Positions 17,741 through 26,224 of a stretch of DNA of 64,000 nucleotides are shown piece after piece; positions within the stretch are counted from its first letter, which is position 1, and each line of letters begins with the position of its first letter. The position numbers were made by a program, and so were the translations under genes. Source of the DNA: Candidatus Melainabacteria bacterium (GTDB taxonomy: Bacteria; Cyanobacteriota; Vampirovibrionia; Gastranaerophilales; Gastranaerophilaceae). The notes under the pieces are model-generated. The model saw nothing but the letters and a program-made list of their open reading frames with translations. It was not told where the DNA came from and searched no databases. The stretch is from assembly GCA_003258795.1 (NCBI GenBank), contig QHMH01000008.1:62001-126000 (forward strand), read 5' to 3'.

Positions 17741-18694
17741 TTGTTTTTTTACGGAACGGACAAACGTTATAACCAATATAGTATGTTTTTGAAACAAAAA
17801 TTCGGCGTTAAGGTTTACAAAGTAACCATTGACGCCGGATTTTCTTGTCCAAACAGAGAAAACCACAGAGGTGGTTGTATTTTTTGTGACGATAGTGGAA
17901 GTTTTTCTCAAGCACATTCATCTGCTTTATCTGTCGAAGAGCAGTTAGAAACTGGCATGAAAACATTAAGAGAAAGATTTAAAGCAGAAAAATTTATGTC
18001 TTATTTTCAAGCATATACAAACACTTACAAACCCGTTGGAGAACTTGAAAAAATTTATAAGAGTTCTCTTAATTCTCCAGATGTTGTCGGAATATCTATT
18101 GGCACAAGACCAGATTGCGTAGACGATGATAAATTAAAACTTATTGGAGATATTTCAAAAGATTACTATACTTGGATAGAATATGGGCTTCAGAGTGTTC
18201 ATAATAGTACACTTAATTTAATAAATAGAGGCCACGATTTTGAATGTTTTGTTAGAGCATTTGACAAGACTAAAGAATATGGAATAAATACTTGTGTGCA
18301 CGTTATTTTGGGTTTGCCTGAAGAAACGCATGAGGACATGATGATAACTGCAAAAAAACTTGCACAATTGAAACCAGATGGAATAAAAATACACATGTTA
18401 TGTGTTTTAGAAGGTACTAAGTTAGCTCAAATGTATTCTGACAATAAAATAAAACTTTTGAGTGAAGATGAGTATATTGAAACAGTATGTGATTTTTTGG
18501 AGCAGTTGCCAAGCAGCGTCACAATTCACAGATTAGCTGGGAATGGACTTAAAAAAGAGCTTATTTCTCCTCGTTGGATTGGAAAAAAATTGGATTCGTT
18601 GAACAAAATTGATAGAGAGTTAGCGAGAAGAAATTCTTGGCAAGGAAAATTTTACTCTAATATCAACCATATAAATGATGAAATTATCTACTAA
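17741..18694 (+). CDS. radical SAM protein, TIGR01212/YhcC family
   Basis: 317 aa. The KRYNQYSMFLKQKFG N-terminus, then CPNRENHRGGCIFC, is the cysteine pattern of the YhcC-type radical SAM family, with the 4Fe-4S cluster near residue 35. SIGTRPDC, YGLQSVHN and HVILGLPEET follow in family order. Its substrate is not established in general; members resemble enzymes that modify tRNA. The start is TTG 17741, 2 bp after the zinc-ribbon stop; it is kept because the conserved region begins by residue 8. ATG 17783 would cut it. fliA follows after 38 bp. Confidence 0.88.
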   Translation: MFFYGTDKRYNQYSMFLKQKFGVKVYKVTIDAGFSCPNRENHRGGCIFCDDSGSFSQAHSSALSVEEQLETGMKTLRERFKAEKFMSYFQAYTNTYKPVGELEKIYKSSLNSPDVVGISIGTRPDCVDDDKLKLIGDISKDYYTWIEYGLQSVHNSTLNLINRGHDFECFVRAFDKTKEYGINTCVHVILGLPEETHEDMMITAKKLAQLKPDGIKIHMLCVLEGTKLAQMYSDNKIKLLSEDEYIETVCDFLEQLPSSVTIHRLAGNGLKKELISPRWIGKKLDSLNKIDRELARRNSWQGKFYSNINHINDEIIY

Positions 18695-18732
18695 CACGGT
18701 AAAATTATACTGTACAATAGAGTAGGTGATGA

Positions 18733-19551
18733 ATGAGTCAGGATTTAAACTCATATTCAAATATTAAGAAACTCGATGAAAGAGAGCTTAATGATTTGTG
18801 GAGTAAATATCTTAAAGACAAAAGCAACAAAGAGTATAGAAATACTCTAATTGTTCAGTACATATACCTTACAAGATATGTTGTAGGGCGTGTAAAAGTT
18901 GCTTTACCTTCATCTTTTTCTATTGAAGATATTTCAAGTTATGGGGTTGAAGGTCTGATTGATGCAGTAGAAAAATTTTCCCCAGAACATGGTGCAAGGT
19001 TCGAAACTTATGCTCTTATGAGAATAAGAGGAAATATTATTGATAAAGTTCGTTCTCAAGATTTTTTGCCAAGAACAGCCAGAAAAAAAATTAAAGATGT
19101 TAAAGCTGTTCAAGAAGATTTAAAACAAAAATTAGGAAGAATGCCAACTTCACGTGAAATAGCAGAAGTTTTGGGTTGGGAAAAAGAAAAAATTGATCAG
19201 GTATTGGCAGAAGATACCACTATCACTTCAATTTATGAAAAGAAAGGGACTGGAGAGGATAGTATTGAGGTTATTGACACGATACGTGATACAAACAAAT
19301 TAAACCCACAAGAAGCAATGGAAGAAAAGGATTCTAAAAATCAACTTGAAGCTGCTCTTGCAAAACTTCCAGAGAGAGAACGTATGATAATGGTTCTTTA
19401 CTATCACGAAAACATGACTCTTAAAGAAATAGGTGAAACTATTGAAATATCAGAATCAAGGGTATGTCAGCTTCATGCTCAAGCTATTATGAAATTGAAA
19501 AATATTCTAAGTGAAAATCGTAGTGTTCGTTATCACAAGCCGATTGTGTAA
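18733..19551 (+). CDS. fliA: RNA polymerase sigma factor FliA/WhiG (sigma-28)
   Basis: 272 aa sigma-70 family group 3 factor. Region 2 (LIVQYIYLTRYVVGRV through RIRGNIIDKVRSQDFLPR), region 3 (GRMPTSREIAEVLGW) and region 4 with helix-turn-helix (MTLKEIGETIEISESRVCQLHAQAI) are all present. The FliA/WhiG subfamily transcribes late flagellar and chemotaxis genes and is controlled by FlgM. It is consistent with the fliE-flhA operon at 53-59 kb. ATG 18733 has AGGTGATG upstream. Sporulation sigma F/G is excluded by the overall FliA-like match and the flagellar context. Confidence 0.92.
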   Translation: MSQDLNSYSNIKKLDERELNDLWSKYLKDKSNKEYRNTLIVQYIYLTRYVVGRVKVALPSSFSIEDISSYGVEGLIDAVEKFSPEHGARFETYALMRIRGNIIDKVRSQDFLPRTARKKIKDVKAVQEDLKQKLGRMPTSREIAEVLGWEKEKIDQVLAEDTTITSIYEKKGTGEDSIEVIDTIRDTNKLNPQEAMEEKDSKNQLEAALAKLPERERMIMVLYYHENMTLKEIGETIEISESRVCQLHAQAIMKLKNILSENRSVRYHKPIV

Positions 19552-19609
19552 ACTATTAAAAAAATGTTAATTATTCCGATTTTTTTAAAAAATGTATTAG
19601 TATAATAGT

Positions 19610-20626
19610 ATGAAATACAAAGATTATTATGAAGTTTTAGGTGTAAAAAGGGAAGCTACTGAAAGCGAAATAAAATCAGCTTATAGAAAACTTGCCAGAA
19701 AATATCACCCAGACGTAAACAAAACTAAAGAAGCAGAACAAAAGTTCAAGGATATAAACGAGGCATACGAAGTTTTGTCTGATAAGGCAAAAAGACAACG
19801 TTACGATAGTCTTGGGGCTAACTGGCAAGATGGCTCGAATTTTACTCCACCTCCAGGATATGAAAACTTTGGTTTTAATTTTAATCAAGGTAATGCACAA
19901 AATATTCACTTTGAAGATTTGGGTGGCTTTTCAGATTTCTTCGGCTCTTTGTTTGGCGATATGATGTCTGGAAGACAGACTTCATCTTCAAGAAGAAGAA
20001 GTAATTTTGGCGGAATGGATTTTGATTTTGGTCAACAGCAGCAAGCTCAACCAAAAGAAAACTTGGATATCAAACAAGTTCTTAATGTTACAGCAAAGGA
20101 TTTGTTCGAAAAGAAACCATTATCCGTTACTTTTAAGGTTATGGATAAATGTTCTCAATGTAATGGTACAGGTTTTTGTTCAACATGCAATGGCACTGGA
20201 ATCGTGAGCGAGCAAAAACATGTAAATGTTAGATTGCCATTGGGTGTAAAACAAGGTCAAAAAATCAGACTAAAAGGTGAAGGTAAAACTGGATATAACG
20301 GACAAAAAGGTGATTTGTATTTCACTATAAATATCAAAGATAAAGACTACGAAGTTGATGGTTTTGACTTGATTAAAGAACTTGAAATCACACCTTCACA
20401 AGCGGTCTTGGGTTGTACGAAAGAAGTTAAAACATTACATGGAAATGTTAATGTGAAAATTCCTGCAGAAACTTCATCTGGTACATTGAGATTGAAGAAG
20501 TTAGGGCTTCCTCAAAAAGATGGAAGTTACGGAGATTTAAAGGTTAAAATAAGAATAGTAATACCTAAAAATCTTACGAAGGAACAAAAAGAATTGTACA
20601 AAAAATTGTATGAACTTGAAAAATAA
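19610..20626 (+). CDS. dnaJ: DnaJ co-chaperone with half zinc finger
   Basis: 338 aa Hsp40. The J-domain (residues 1-70) has the essential HPD in RKYHPDV, and a Gly/Phe/Asn-rich linker runs to about 140. The C-terminal substrate-binding beta domains follow. The zinc-finger insert holds only two CxxCxGxG-type units (CSQCNGTG and CSTCNGTG) instead of four, enough for one zinc site. It partners DnaK and ClpB. There is no Shine-Dalgarno sequence; TATAAT lies three bases before the ATG. A strong bidirectional terminator follows. Confidence 0.88.
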   Translation: MKYKDYYEVLGVKREATESEIKSAYRKLARKYHPDVNKTKEAEQKFKDINEAYEVLSDKAKRQRYDSLGANWQDGSNFTPPPGYENFGFNFNQGNAQNIHFEDLGGFSDFFGSLFGDMMSGRQTSSSRRRSNFGGMDFDFGQQQQAQPKENLDIKQVLNVTAKDLFEKKPLSVTFKVMDKCSQCNGTGFCSTCNGTGIVSEQKHVNVRLPLGVKQGQKIRLKGEGKTGYNGQKGDLYFTINIKDKDYEVDGFDLIKELEITPSQAVLGCTKEVKTLHGNVNVKIPAETSSGTLRLKKLGLPQKDGSYGDLKVKIRIVIPKNLTKEQKELYKKLYELEK

Positions 20627-20661
20627 AAAAACGACGTATGAATTATCATACGTCGTTTTTT
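20625..20661. terminator. bidirectional terminator between dnaJ and metK
   Basis: A 15-bp perfect stem (AAAAAACGACGTATG and its complement) with a 6-nt loop and T-tracts on both strands, placed between convergent dnaJ and metK. Confidence 0.93.
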
Positions 20662-20673
20662 GTTATTACTTTG

Positions 20674-21945
20674 CTATTTTGAGCAAACACATTCTCTGCA
20701 TTGTTCTTTTAATTTTTCTGCCATAGAAGTGTCTTCCCATGGTACGAAGAAATCTGTTCTGCCCATATGTCCGTAAGCTGCAAGTTTTTGATAGAATTTA
20801 CCACCAGATTTAGCAGGTAAATTTCTTAAATCAAATTGTTTAATAATAGCTGCAGGCTTGAGGTCAAAGTTTGATTTAACAAGTTCACAAATTTTTTCAT
20901 CAGGGCAAGTTCCTGTACCAAAAGTGTCAACTAAAATTGAGATAGGTTCTGCAACACCAATTGCGTATGCCAGTTCGATTTCGCATTGTTCAGCTAAACC
21001 AGCAGCGACAATGTTTTTAGCAACCCATCTTGCAGCATAAGCAGCAGATCTATCAACTTTTGTAGGGTCTTTGCCAGAAAAAGCACCGCCACCGTGTCTT
21101 GAATATCCACCATAAGTGTCAACAATGATTTTTCTTCCTGTCAAGCCAGAATCACCTTGAGGTCCACCAATTACAAATCTACCTGATGGATTGATTAGTA
21201 TAATTGTTTCACTGTCAGGTTTTAGGTTTTCGTTTTCAAATACATAATCTATAACATATTTTGTTAAGTCTTCTTTAATTTGAGCTTGAACTTTGTGGTT
21301 ATCTTCTTCTCCATTGATAGAAGGATTATGTTGAGTTGATAGCAAAATTGTGTGAATTCTTGCAGGTTTTCCATCAATATATTCAACAGTAACTTGTGAT
21401 TTTCCATCTGGTCTTAAATAATTTAATAAACCTTCTTTTCTTACTTGAGCAAGTCTATAAGATAGTTTATGAGCAAGACTTATTGGTAAAGGCATCAACT
21501 CTGGAGTTTCGTTGCAAGCATAACCAAACATAATACCTTGATCACCTGCACCCAAAATTTCAGTTTCTGTTTTTGATACGTCAGCATTGTCGCTTCTTGT
21601 TTCAAATGCTTTGTTTACGCCACCTGAAATATCAGTAGATTGTTCATCGATGCTTGTTAGTACAGCACAAGTTTTATAGTCAAAACCGCCGCCATCTTCA
21701 CCATCGTATCCTATATCTTTAATTGTATTTCTAACTACTTTTGCTATATCAACGTAACAATTAGAAGTTATTTCTCCACAAACAAGAGCCATTCCGGTTG
21801 TAACTGTTGTTTCTGCAGCAACTCTTGATTTTGAATCTTGAGTTAAAAATTCATCCAAGATAGCATCAGAAATTTGATCGCAAACCTTGTCTGGGTGTCC
21901 TTCGGTTACTGACTCCGAAGTAAACAAAAAGCTTTTCTTTTTCAT
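20674..21945 (-). CDS. metK: S-adenosylmethionine synthetase
   Basis: 423 aa, somewhat longer than the usual ~385 aa. It makes S-adenosylmethionine from ATP and methionine. SESVTEGHPDKVCDQ at the N-terminus, the GAGDQGIMFGYA signature, and GGGAFSGKDPTKVDRSAAY carry the ATP, metal and phosphate ligands. The C-terminus ends CRECVCSK. AAGGAG-type ribosome binding sites precede ATG 21945. The leader holds a CCGG inverted repeat (separate entry). Transcribed alone, convergent with dnaJ. Confidence 0.97.
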   Translation of the reverse strand: MKKKSFLFTSESVTEGHPDKVCDQISDAILDEFLTQDSKSRVAAETTVTTGMALVCGEITSNCYVDIAKVVRNTIKDIGYDGEDGGGFDYKTCAVLTSIDEQSTDISGGVNKAFETRSDNADVSKTETEILGAGDQGIMFGYACNETPELMPLPISLAHKLSYRLAQVRKEGLLNYLRPDGKSQVTVEYIDGKPARIHTILLSTQHNPSINGEEDNHKVQAQIKEDLTKYVIDYVFENENLKPDSETIILINPSGRFVIGGPQGDSGLTGRKIIVDTYGGYSRHGGGAFSGKDPTKVDRSAAYAARWVAKNIVAAGLAEQCEIELAYAIGVAEPISILVDTFGTGTCPDEKICELVKSNFDLKPAAIIKQFDLRNLPAKSGGKFYQKLAAYGHMGRTDFFVPWEDTSMAEKLKEQCRECVCSK

Positions 21946-21969
21946 CCTTTTCTCCTTAATTTTTTTAAC

Positions 21970-22000
21970 TTTCCGGTAAGTTTTTTAATTCCAACCCGGA
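21970..22000 (-). promoter_or_regulatory. metK leader hairpin
   Basis: Read toward metK, TCCGG and CCGGA arms enclose a 19-nt loop, ending about 25 bp before the ATG. I could not fit it to a known SAM riboswitch class. The regulatory role is speculative. Confidence 0.3.
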
Positions 22001-22050
22001 CTACTTTTAATTTAAATACATTGTAGTTTAAAGATATTTCAAAAACAAGT

Positions 22051-22076
22051 AAAAAAAAGGGACGAATAAACGTCCC
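22051..22076 (-). terminator. terminator of yggS-sepF
   Basis: GGGACG, a 6-nt loop and CGTCCC, followed by eight T's on the minus strand, 54 bp after the sepF stop. Confidence 0.9.
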
Positions 22077-22129
22077 AAGAAAGTACAACTATCACTAAAT
22101 CTCTGCGGATTACCGCATTTTAATGAAAA

Positions 22130-22639
22130 CTATGATGGTTGATTCCATAAAGAATCAGTAAATTTATTTGCATCATTGTTATTTTCAAATGACAATGTAA
22201 CATTTGAAGGAGTGAATACAAAAATCATTTCTCCAATTTTTTTAGGTTGAGCATTCAATGCGTGAGCAGCTCCGCAAACAAAGTCAATTGTTCTTTGAGA
22301 TTGTTCTTTGTCTAACAAATGCAAATTAAGAATAACTGTTTTATTTTCTTTTAATGTTTCTACGATTTGTGCAGCTTCGCCAAAAGAACGAGGTTCTACA
22401 ACTGCAACTTCGTATCCTTTATAATTAGGGTGTGCAACTACTTTCAAATTGTTTCTTTCATTCCTTTCGTTGTTGTATGAATATTCTGGTGCAAGTGCAA
22501 CATTTTTTTCTACAGGATAATTTGTTTCCAATTCATCTCCGATGCCGTCAAATAATTCTTCATCTCTGTCAAATCCTGATGTTAAAAATCCTACGATAGA
22601 TTTAACTTTCTCTGTTATTGCCACTTGCTTTTCCTCCAA
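22130..22639 (-). CDS. sepF: cell division protein SepF
   Basis: 169 aa. The conserved C-terminal SepF domain spans about residues 63-155 (VAVVEPRSFGEAAQIVETL, KTVILNLHLLD, RTIDFVCGAAHALN, IFVFTPSNV). The N-terminus VAITEKVKSIVGFL could be the amphipathic membrane-binding helix. SepF anchors and bundles FtsZ at the division site in Cyanobacteria and Gram-positives. It follows yggS by 3 bp, the classic yggS-sepF arrangement, and is terminated by a strong hairpin. Confidence 0.93.
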   Translation of the reverse strand: MEEKQVAITEKVKSIVGFLTSGFDRDEELFDGIGDELETNYPVEKNVALAPEYSYNNERNERNNLKVVAHPNYKGYEVAVVEPRSFGEAAQIVETLKENKTVILNLHLLDKEQSQRTIDFVCGAAHALNAQPKKIGEMIFVFTPSNVTLSFENNNDANKFTDSLWNQPS

Positions 22640-22642
22640 ATC

Positions 22643-23305
22643 TTATAAACTAAATAACTTTCTACCTACCCTGATAACTGTTGCACCAGCTTTTACTGCC
22701 TCTTTATAATCGTTGCTCATGCCCATCGAAAGTTCTTTAATTTTACAATTAAACTCTTGCTCCAAGCGACATTTGATTTGAAAAACTTCCTGAAAATGTT
22801 TTAGAAGATATTCTTCATTTTCTGTTAGGGGTGCAATACTCATCAATCCTACAATTTCTATTGATTGGAGTTTTTGAATTTCCCTGAAGCTCTCAAAAAG
22901 AGTTTCTTTTGAAAATCCGAATTTCTGTTCTTCCCCTGCGTTATTCACCTGTAAAAATATTTTTTGAATTATTTTCTTTTCAGATGCATCTTCAGATATT
23001 TTTTGTGCCAAGTTTAGACTGTCAACGGAATGTATATAATCGAAAAAGCCAACGGCTTTCTTGACTTTATTGGTTTGAAGATGCCCTATCAGATGAAATT
23101 TTGAATTCTTTTGAATTTCCGCCGGTAGACTTTTTATTTTTTCTATCGACTCTGGAATTCTTGATTCTCCAAAATCTCTGATACCTGCATTATATGCTTC
23201 TATCATTTCGTTTGTGCCATAATACTTGGTTACAGCGACTATTTTTGGTGTATAAGGTGCGATTTCTTCTTGTAAACGTAAGAGATTTTCTTTGACTTTC
23301 CCCAT
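22643..23305 (-). CDS. yggS: YggS family pyridoxal-phosphate homeostasis protein
   Basis: 220 aa PLP-binding TIM-barrel protein. The PLP-lysine segment is KIVAVTKYYG near residue 24, FGESRIPES and HLIGHLQTNK follow, and MGLMSIAPL-like and SMGMSNDYKEA phosphate-binding motifs lie near the end. These proteins buffer free PLP and have no enzymatic activity in characterised members. I start at ATG 23305, which has AGGGG upstream, and not at the earlier in-frame ATG 23371, which would sit inside the promoter. It is the first gene of the yggS-sepF operon. Confidence 0.93.
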   Translation of the reverse strand: MGKVKENLLRLQEEIAPYTPKIVAVTKYYGTNEMIEAYNAGIRDFGESRIPESIEKIKSLPAEIQKNSKFHLIGHLQTNKVKKAVGFFDYIHSVDSLNLAQKISEDASEKKIIQKIFLQVNNAGEEQKFGFSKETLFESFREIQKLQSIEIVGLMSIAPLTENEEYLLKHFQEVFQIKCRLEQEFNCKIKELSMGMSNDYKEAVKAGATVIRVGRKLFSL

Positions 23306-23342
23306 ATCCTTACCCCTCTTACAAGATTTTGAACATGTATAC

Positions 23343-23371
23343 ATTATATAATATCTTGCATGATGGGACAA
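23343..23371 (-). promoter_or_regulatory. promoter of yggS-sepF
   Basis: On the minus strand TTGTCC, a 17-bp spacer and a perfect TATAAT lie 38 bp before the yggS ATG. Confidence 0.75.
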
Positions 23372-23410
23372 ATATTTGATTTTAGTCTGTTTTTCCTCTC
23401 TTCCTTAATC

Positions 23411-23440
23411 CCCCGAAAACCATGTACCGACATGGTTTTC
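23411..23440. repeat. CCCC-GAAAACCATGTA hairpin element, copy 2
   Basis: A perfect 11-4-11 inverted repeat (GAAAACCATGT, ACCG, ACATGGTTTTC) is preceded by CCCC. Its left half matches the element at 14085. It lies in the 230-bp gap between yggS and the rRNA methylase gene, otherwise AT-rich with no gene seen. Confidence 0.45.
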
Positions 23441-23601
23441 AACGATTTTTACAAGCGATTATTTTTGGTTACATTTCTTAATAATAATTGATTATGGACT
23501 TCTTTGTAGAGCAATAAGCATGCCCCTTTTTTATTTTTTTGTCATGTCAATTATTTCTTGAAATTTATATTCAAATTATATATTTTTGGATAAGAAAAAC
23601 A

Positions 23602-24372
23602 TCATTCATTTGGAGTAGAAATTCTGCTTAAAAAGTACATAGCAATTCCGGCGGAAATGCTTAAGTTTAAAGATTCTACGTTCTTATTCATTTCTATTGT
23701 AATCTTTTTTGTGGCAAAGCTAATTAACTCTTCGCTTAAACCTTCGGCTTCAGAACCAAACATTAAAAGAAGAGGTTTTTTCGTACTAAATTCTTTTAGG
23801 AAGATCGTATCATTATGTTTTGGTAATGTTGCTATTCTTTCAAAGTTTGAGAATTTGTTTTCTAATTCTTTAAAATTTGAAATATGAACAATTGGAATTT
23901 TCCAAAGATTTCCAACTGCTGCACGTACGCATTTTGGGTTGTAGATATCAGTTGTTTCTTTATAAAGAATTATTAAATCAAAGTCCATTGCCACTGCTGT
24001 TCTGACAATAGTCCCCAAGTTTCCTGCATCTTTAATATTTTCGAGTAATAAAATTTTTGATGAGGAATTTAGCTTTACTGAGTATTTTTTTTGTTCTGCT
24101 ACCGCAACAATCTCTGGCGCAGAATCTGTGGTTGATATTTTTTTTAAAACAGCGTTGTTTGTTAGAATAATGTTTTTTTCGTTTTTGAATTTTTCTAAAA
24201 GTTTATCGTTTGATGAATCAATAAAAAGATTTTTTATTTTTATTCCACTTTTAATGGCTTCTTCGACTGCTTTTAACCCTTCAAGCAAAAATAATTCTGT
24301 ACGATATTTTTTTTGTTGAAGTTTTACTGTTTCTTTTACAAGATTATTTGTTGTGCTTGTTATTGTTTCCAT
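23602..24372 (-). CDS. SpoU/TrmH family RNA 2'-O-ribose methyltransferase
   Basis: 256 aa. The N-terminal substrate-binding domain (LLEGLKAVEEAIKSG) precedes a SPOUT domain from about residue 105. The three SpoU motifs are visible: IKDAGNLGTIVRTA, LLMFGSEAEGLSEEL and MNKNVESLNLSISAGIA. These enzymes methylate ribose in rRNA or tRNA (RlmB, TsnR, TrmH); which nucleotide is unknown. It is the last gene of the leftward DUF47-pit-ppi-pepP operon, 2 bp after the peptidase gene. Confidence 0.9.
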   Translation of the reverse strand: METITSTTNNLVKETVKLQQKKYRTELFLLEGLKAVEEAIKSGIKIKNLFIDSSNDKLLEKFKNEKNIILTNNAVLKKISTTDSAPEIVAVAEQKKYSVKLNSSSKILLLENIKDAGNLGTIVRTAVAMDFDLIILYKETTDIYNPKCVRAAVGNLWKIPIVHISNFKELENKFSNFERIATLPKHNDTIFLKEFSTKKPLLLMFGSEAEGLSEELISFATKKITIEMNKNVESLNLSISAGIAMYFLSRISTPNE

Positions 24373-24374
24373 TT

Positions 24375-25895
24375 CTAAAGTACCTTAAATAATTTTAGAG
24401 TATTTTTTTCTTTGTTTGTTAGCAAAGAAAAATCAATCAATTTTTTTTCAAAACACATCTTTGAAAAAGAAATAATTTTTCTATCTTTGTTAAGATAACA
24501 AGAATTTTCAAGTCTTACTCCAAAATGTTCTGCATTATAAAGCCCTGGTTCTATTGTAAAGCACATTGAAGGTTTTAAAATAGTTTTACCAGCAGGAGAA
24601 AGGCTCGGCGGATTTTCGTGGACACTGATACCTATTCCATGTCCGAGAGAGTGTGAAAATTCAAAACCCTCGGGTTTCAAACCATTTAAAAGCTTTCTTG
24701 CTCTCTTATCGATATCGTAACCTCTTGTTTTTTCGTTGACCTTTGTTGAATAAGCCTTCAAAAATGCTTTCAGCACTGTTGTGTAAACCTTTATTTGTAA
24801 GCTTGAAGGTTTGCCTTTTACAAAAACTCTTGTACTATCTGTTGCAAGTCCTTGTTCGTAGTATGCACCACAGTCAATCAAGATAAGAGAACCATCTGTT
24901 AATATTTCGTCTTTTGATGATTTTGAGTAATGGGCTGATGCAGAATTTTTATCCTTCGCAACTATTGACTTGAAACTTAAAGACTTTGCCCCAAAATTTT
25001 TAAAGTTTTTTTCAAGTTCATTTGCTATATCAAATTCTGAAATGTTATCGTTTTCTTCAATGTACTTTCTTGTAGCAAGTAAAGCTTTATCTGTTCTTGC
25101 AAAACATTTTTTTAAATGATTTAACTCGTCTGCGGATTTTACAGCTTTAAGTTCCTTTATCGGATTAACCTTTAATGCCCTAACTCTTTTAAAACGATTA
25201 AAATCAGCAGCTGACGTTGTTGCCTTGTCCATATATACGTATCCTGTAACGTCTTTTTCTTCAAGATAATATCCATTTTTATCAAAAAGGCATTTTTTTC
25301 GTTTGATAGATGATGTGTAGTTTTTTGAAAAATCTCTCAAATTAAGCATGTAAGATATTTCTTCTGGAACAGATGTGAAAATTGCATCACCTTTTTTTAA
25401 GTTTTTTGTTATTTTTTTTATTTTTTTGTTTGTAGAAAGACCACTAACAGTTGTATATTTTTTTTCAGAGTTGTCGATAGATGTTGGCAAGATGGGGTCT
25501 TTTTCCAAAAGTTTTATTGATATGCTTTTAAGCTTAAAAAATTTTTGAAAAAGTTCCACACGAGCCTGTGAGTTTTTAGATGCAACAATTCCAATTGTTG
25601 AGTTTTCAGGAATTTTCTCAGTGAGTTTTTCAACAAAAGTTTCTCCAATTTTGAGCTTTACAACTTCTGTCGAATTATGATCTACTTCTTCATCCGCTTG
25701 TATGTGATATCTTCCGTCTACAAAAAGATAAATTTTTTCTTTTGTTAGAAGAGCATCTCCCGTAGAACCAGAAAAACCCGTAAGTTTATATCGAGCATTT
25801 TCTTCCAAAGCAGTATATTCTTCCAAAAACTCGTTAGAAGAATTTACCAAAAGACAATCTATATCATTATTTTTTAAAATGTTTTCGTAATTCAA
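24375..25895 (-). CDS. M24 family Xaa-Pro aminopeptidase
   Basis: 506 aa, with a creatinase-like N-terminal domain and a pita-bread catalytic domain from about residue 265. All five metal-binding positions can be assigned: Asp in LILIDCGAY, Asp in ATDSTRV, His in LGHGIGISVHENP, Glu in FTIEPGLY and Glu in VRLENSC. The enzyme removes N-terminal residues preceding proline. Placed between a parvulin and an RNA methylase, it forms a housekeeping group; the coupling with parvulin (both proline-related) may be incidental. Confidence 0.92.
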   Translation of the reverse strand: MNYENILKNNDIDCLLVNSSNEFLEEYTALEENARYKLTGFSGSTGDALLTKEKIYLFVDGRYHIQADEEVDHNSTEVVKLKIGETFVEKLTEKIPENSTIGIVASKNSQARVELFQKFFKLKSISIKLLEKDPILPTSIDNSEKKYTTVSGLSTNKKIKKITKNLKKGDAIFTSVPEEISYMLNLRDFSKNYTSSIKRKKCLFDKNGYYLEEKDVTGYVYMDKATTSAADFNRFKRVRALKVNPIKELKAVKSADELNHLKKCFARTDKALLATRKYIEENDNISEFDIANELEKNFKNFGAKSLSFKSIVAKDKNSASAHYSKSSKDEILTDGSLILIDCGAYYEQGLATDSTRVFVKGKPSSLQIKVYTTVLKAFLKAYSTKVNEKTRGYDIDKRARKLLNGLKPEGFEFSHSLGHGIGISVHENPPSLSPAGKTILKPSMCFTIEPGLYNAEHFGVRLENSCYLNKDRKIISFSKMCFEKKLIDFSLLTNKEKNTLKLFKVL

Positions 25896-25897
25896 TT

Positions 25898-26182
25898 CTA
25901 TTTTTTATCCGTAACTAAAATTAAATGCCATCCAAAAGATGTTTTTACTGGATCTGACAACTTACCTTTTTCAAGAGAAAAAGCAGCATCTTCAAAAGAT
26001 TTTACCATAACACCCTTTGGAAAATAACCCAAATCTCCGCCATTTGCTCCAGACGGACAAAGTGAGCATTGAGCCGCAACTGTTTCAAAATCTTTTTCTC
26101 CTGCTTCAATCATTTCCTTCAAATTTTGAGCTTCTTCTTCTGTTTGCACCAAAATATGGCTCGCTCTGATTTCTTCTGACAT
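25898..26182 (-). CDS. parvulin-type peptidyl-prolyl isomerase
   Basis: 94 aa, a single parvulin domain without signal peptide or chaperone domain. RASHILVQTEEEA at the start, FETVAAQCSLCPSGANGGDLGYF in the middle and VKTSFGWHLILV at the end are typical (like E. coli PpiC). It catalyses cis-trans isomerisation of peptidyl-proline, presumably in the cytoplasm. AGAGG precedes ATG 26182. It sits between pit and the peptidase gene. Confidence 0.93.
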   Translation of the reverse strand: MSEEIRASHILVQTEEEAQNLKEMIEAGEKDFETVAAQCSLCPSGANGGDLGYFPKGVMVKSFEDAAFSLEKGKLSDPVKTSFGWHLILVTDKK

Positions 26183-26224
26183 AATAAACCTCTTTTCTTA
26201 TTATAAAAAATTTTAAAACTCTTA

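Noticed and set aside
21946..22129. SAM riboswitch before metK
   Set aside because: The hairpin does not fit the SAM-I, SAM-II or SMK layouts I know; kept only as a low-confidence leader.
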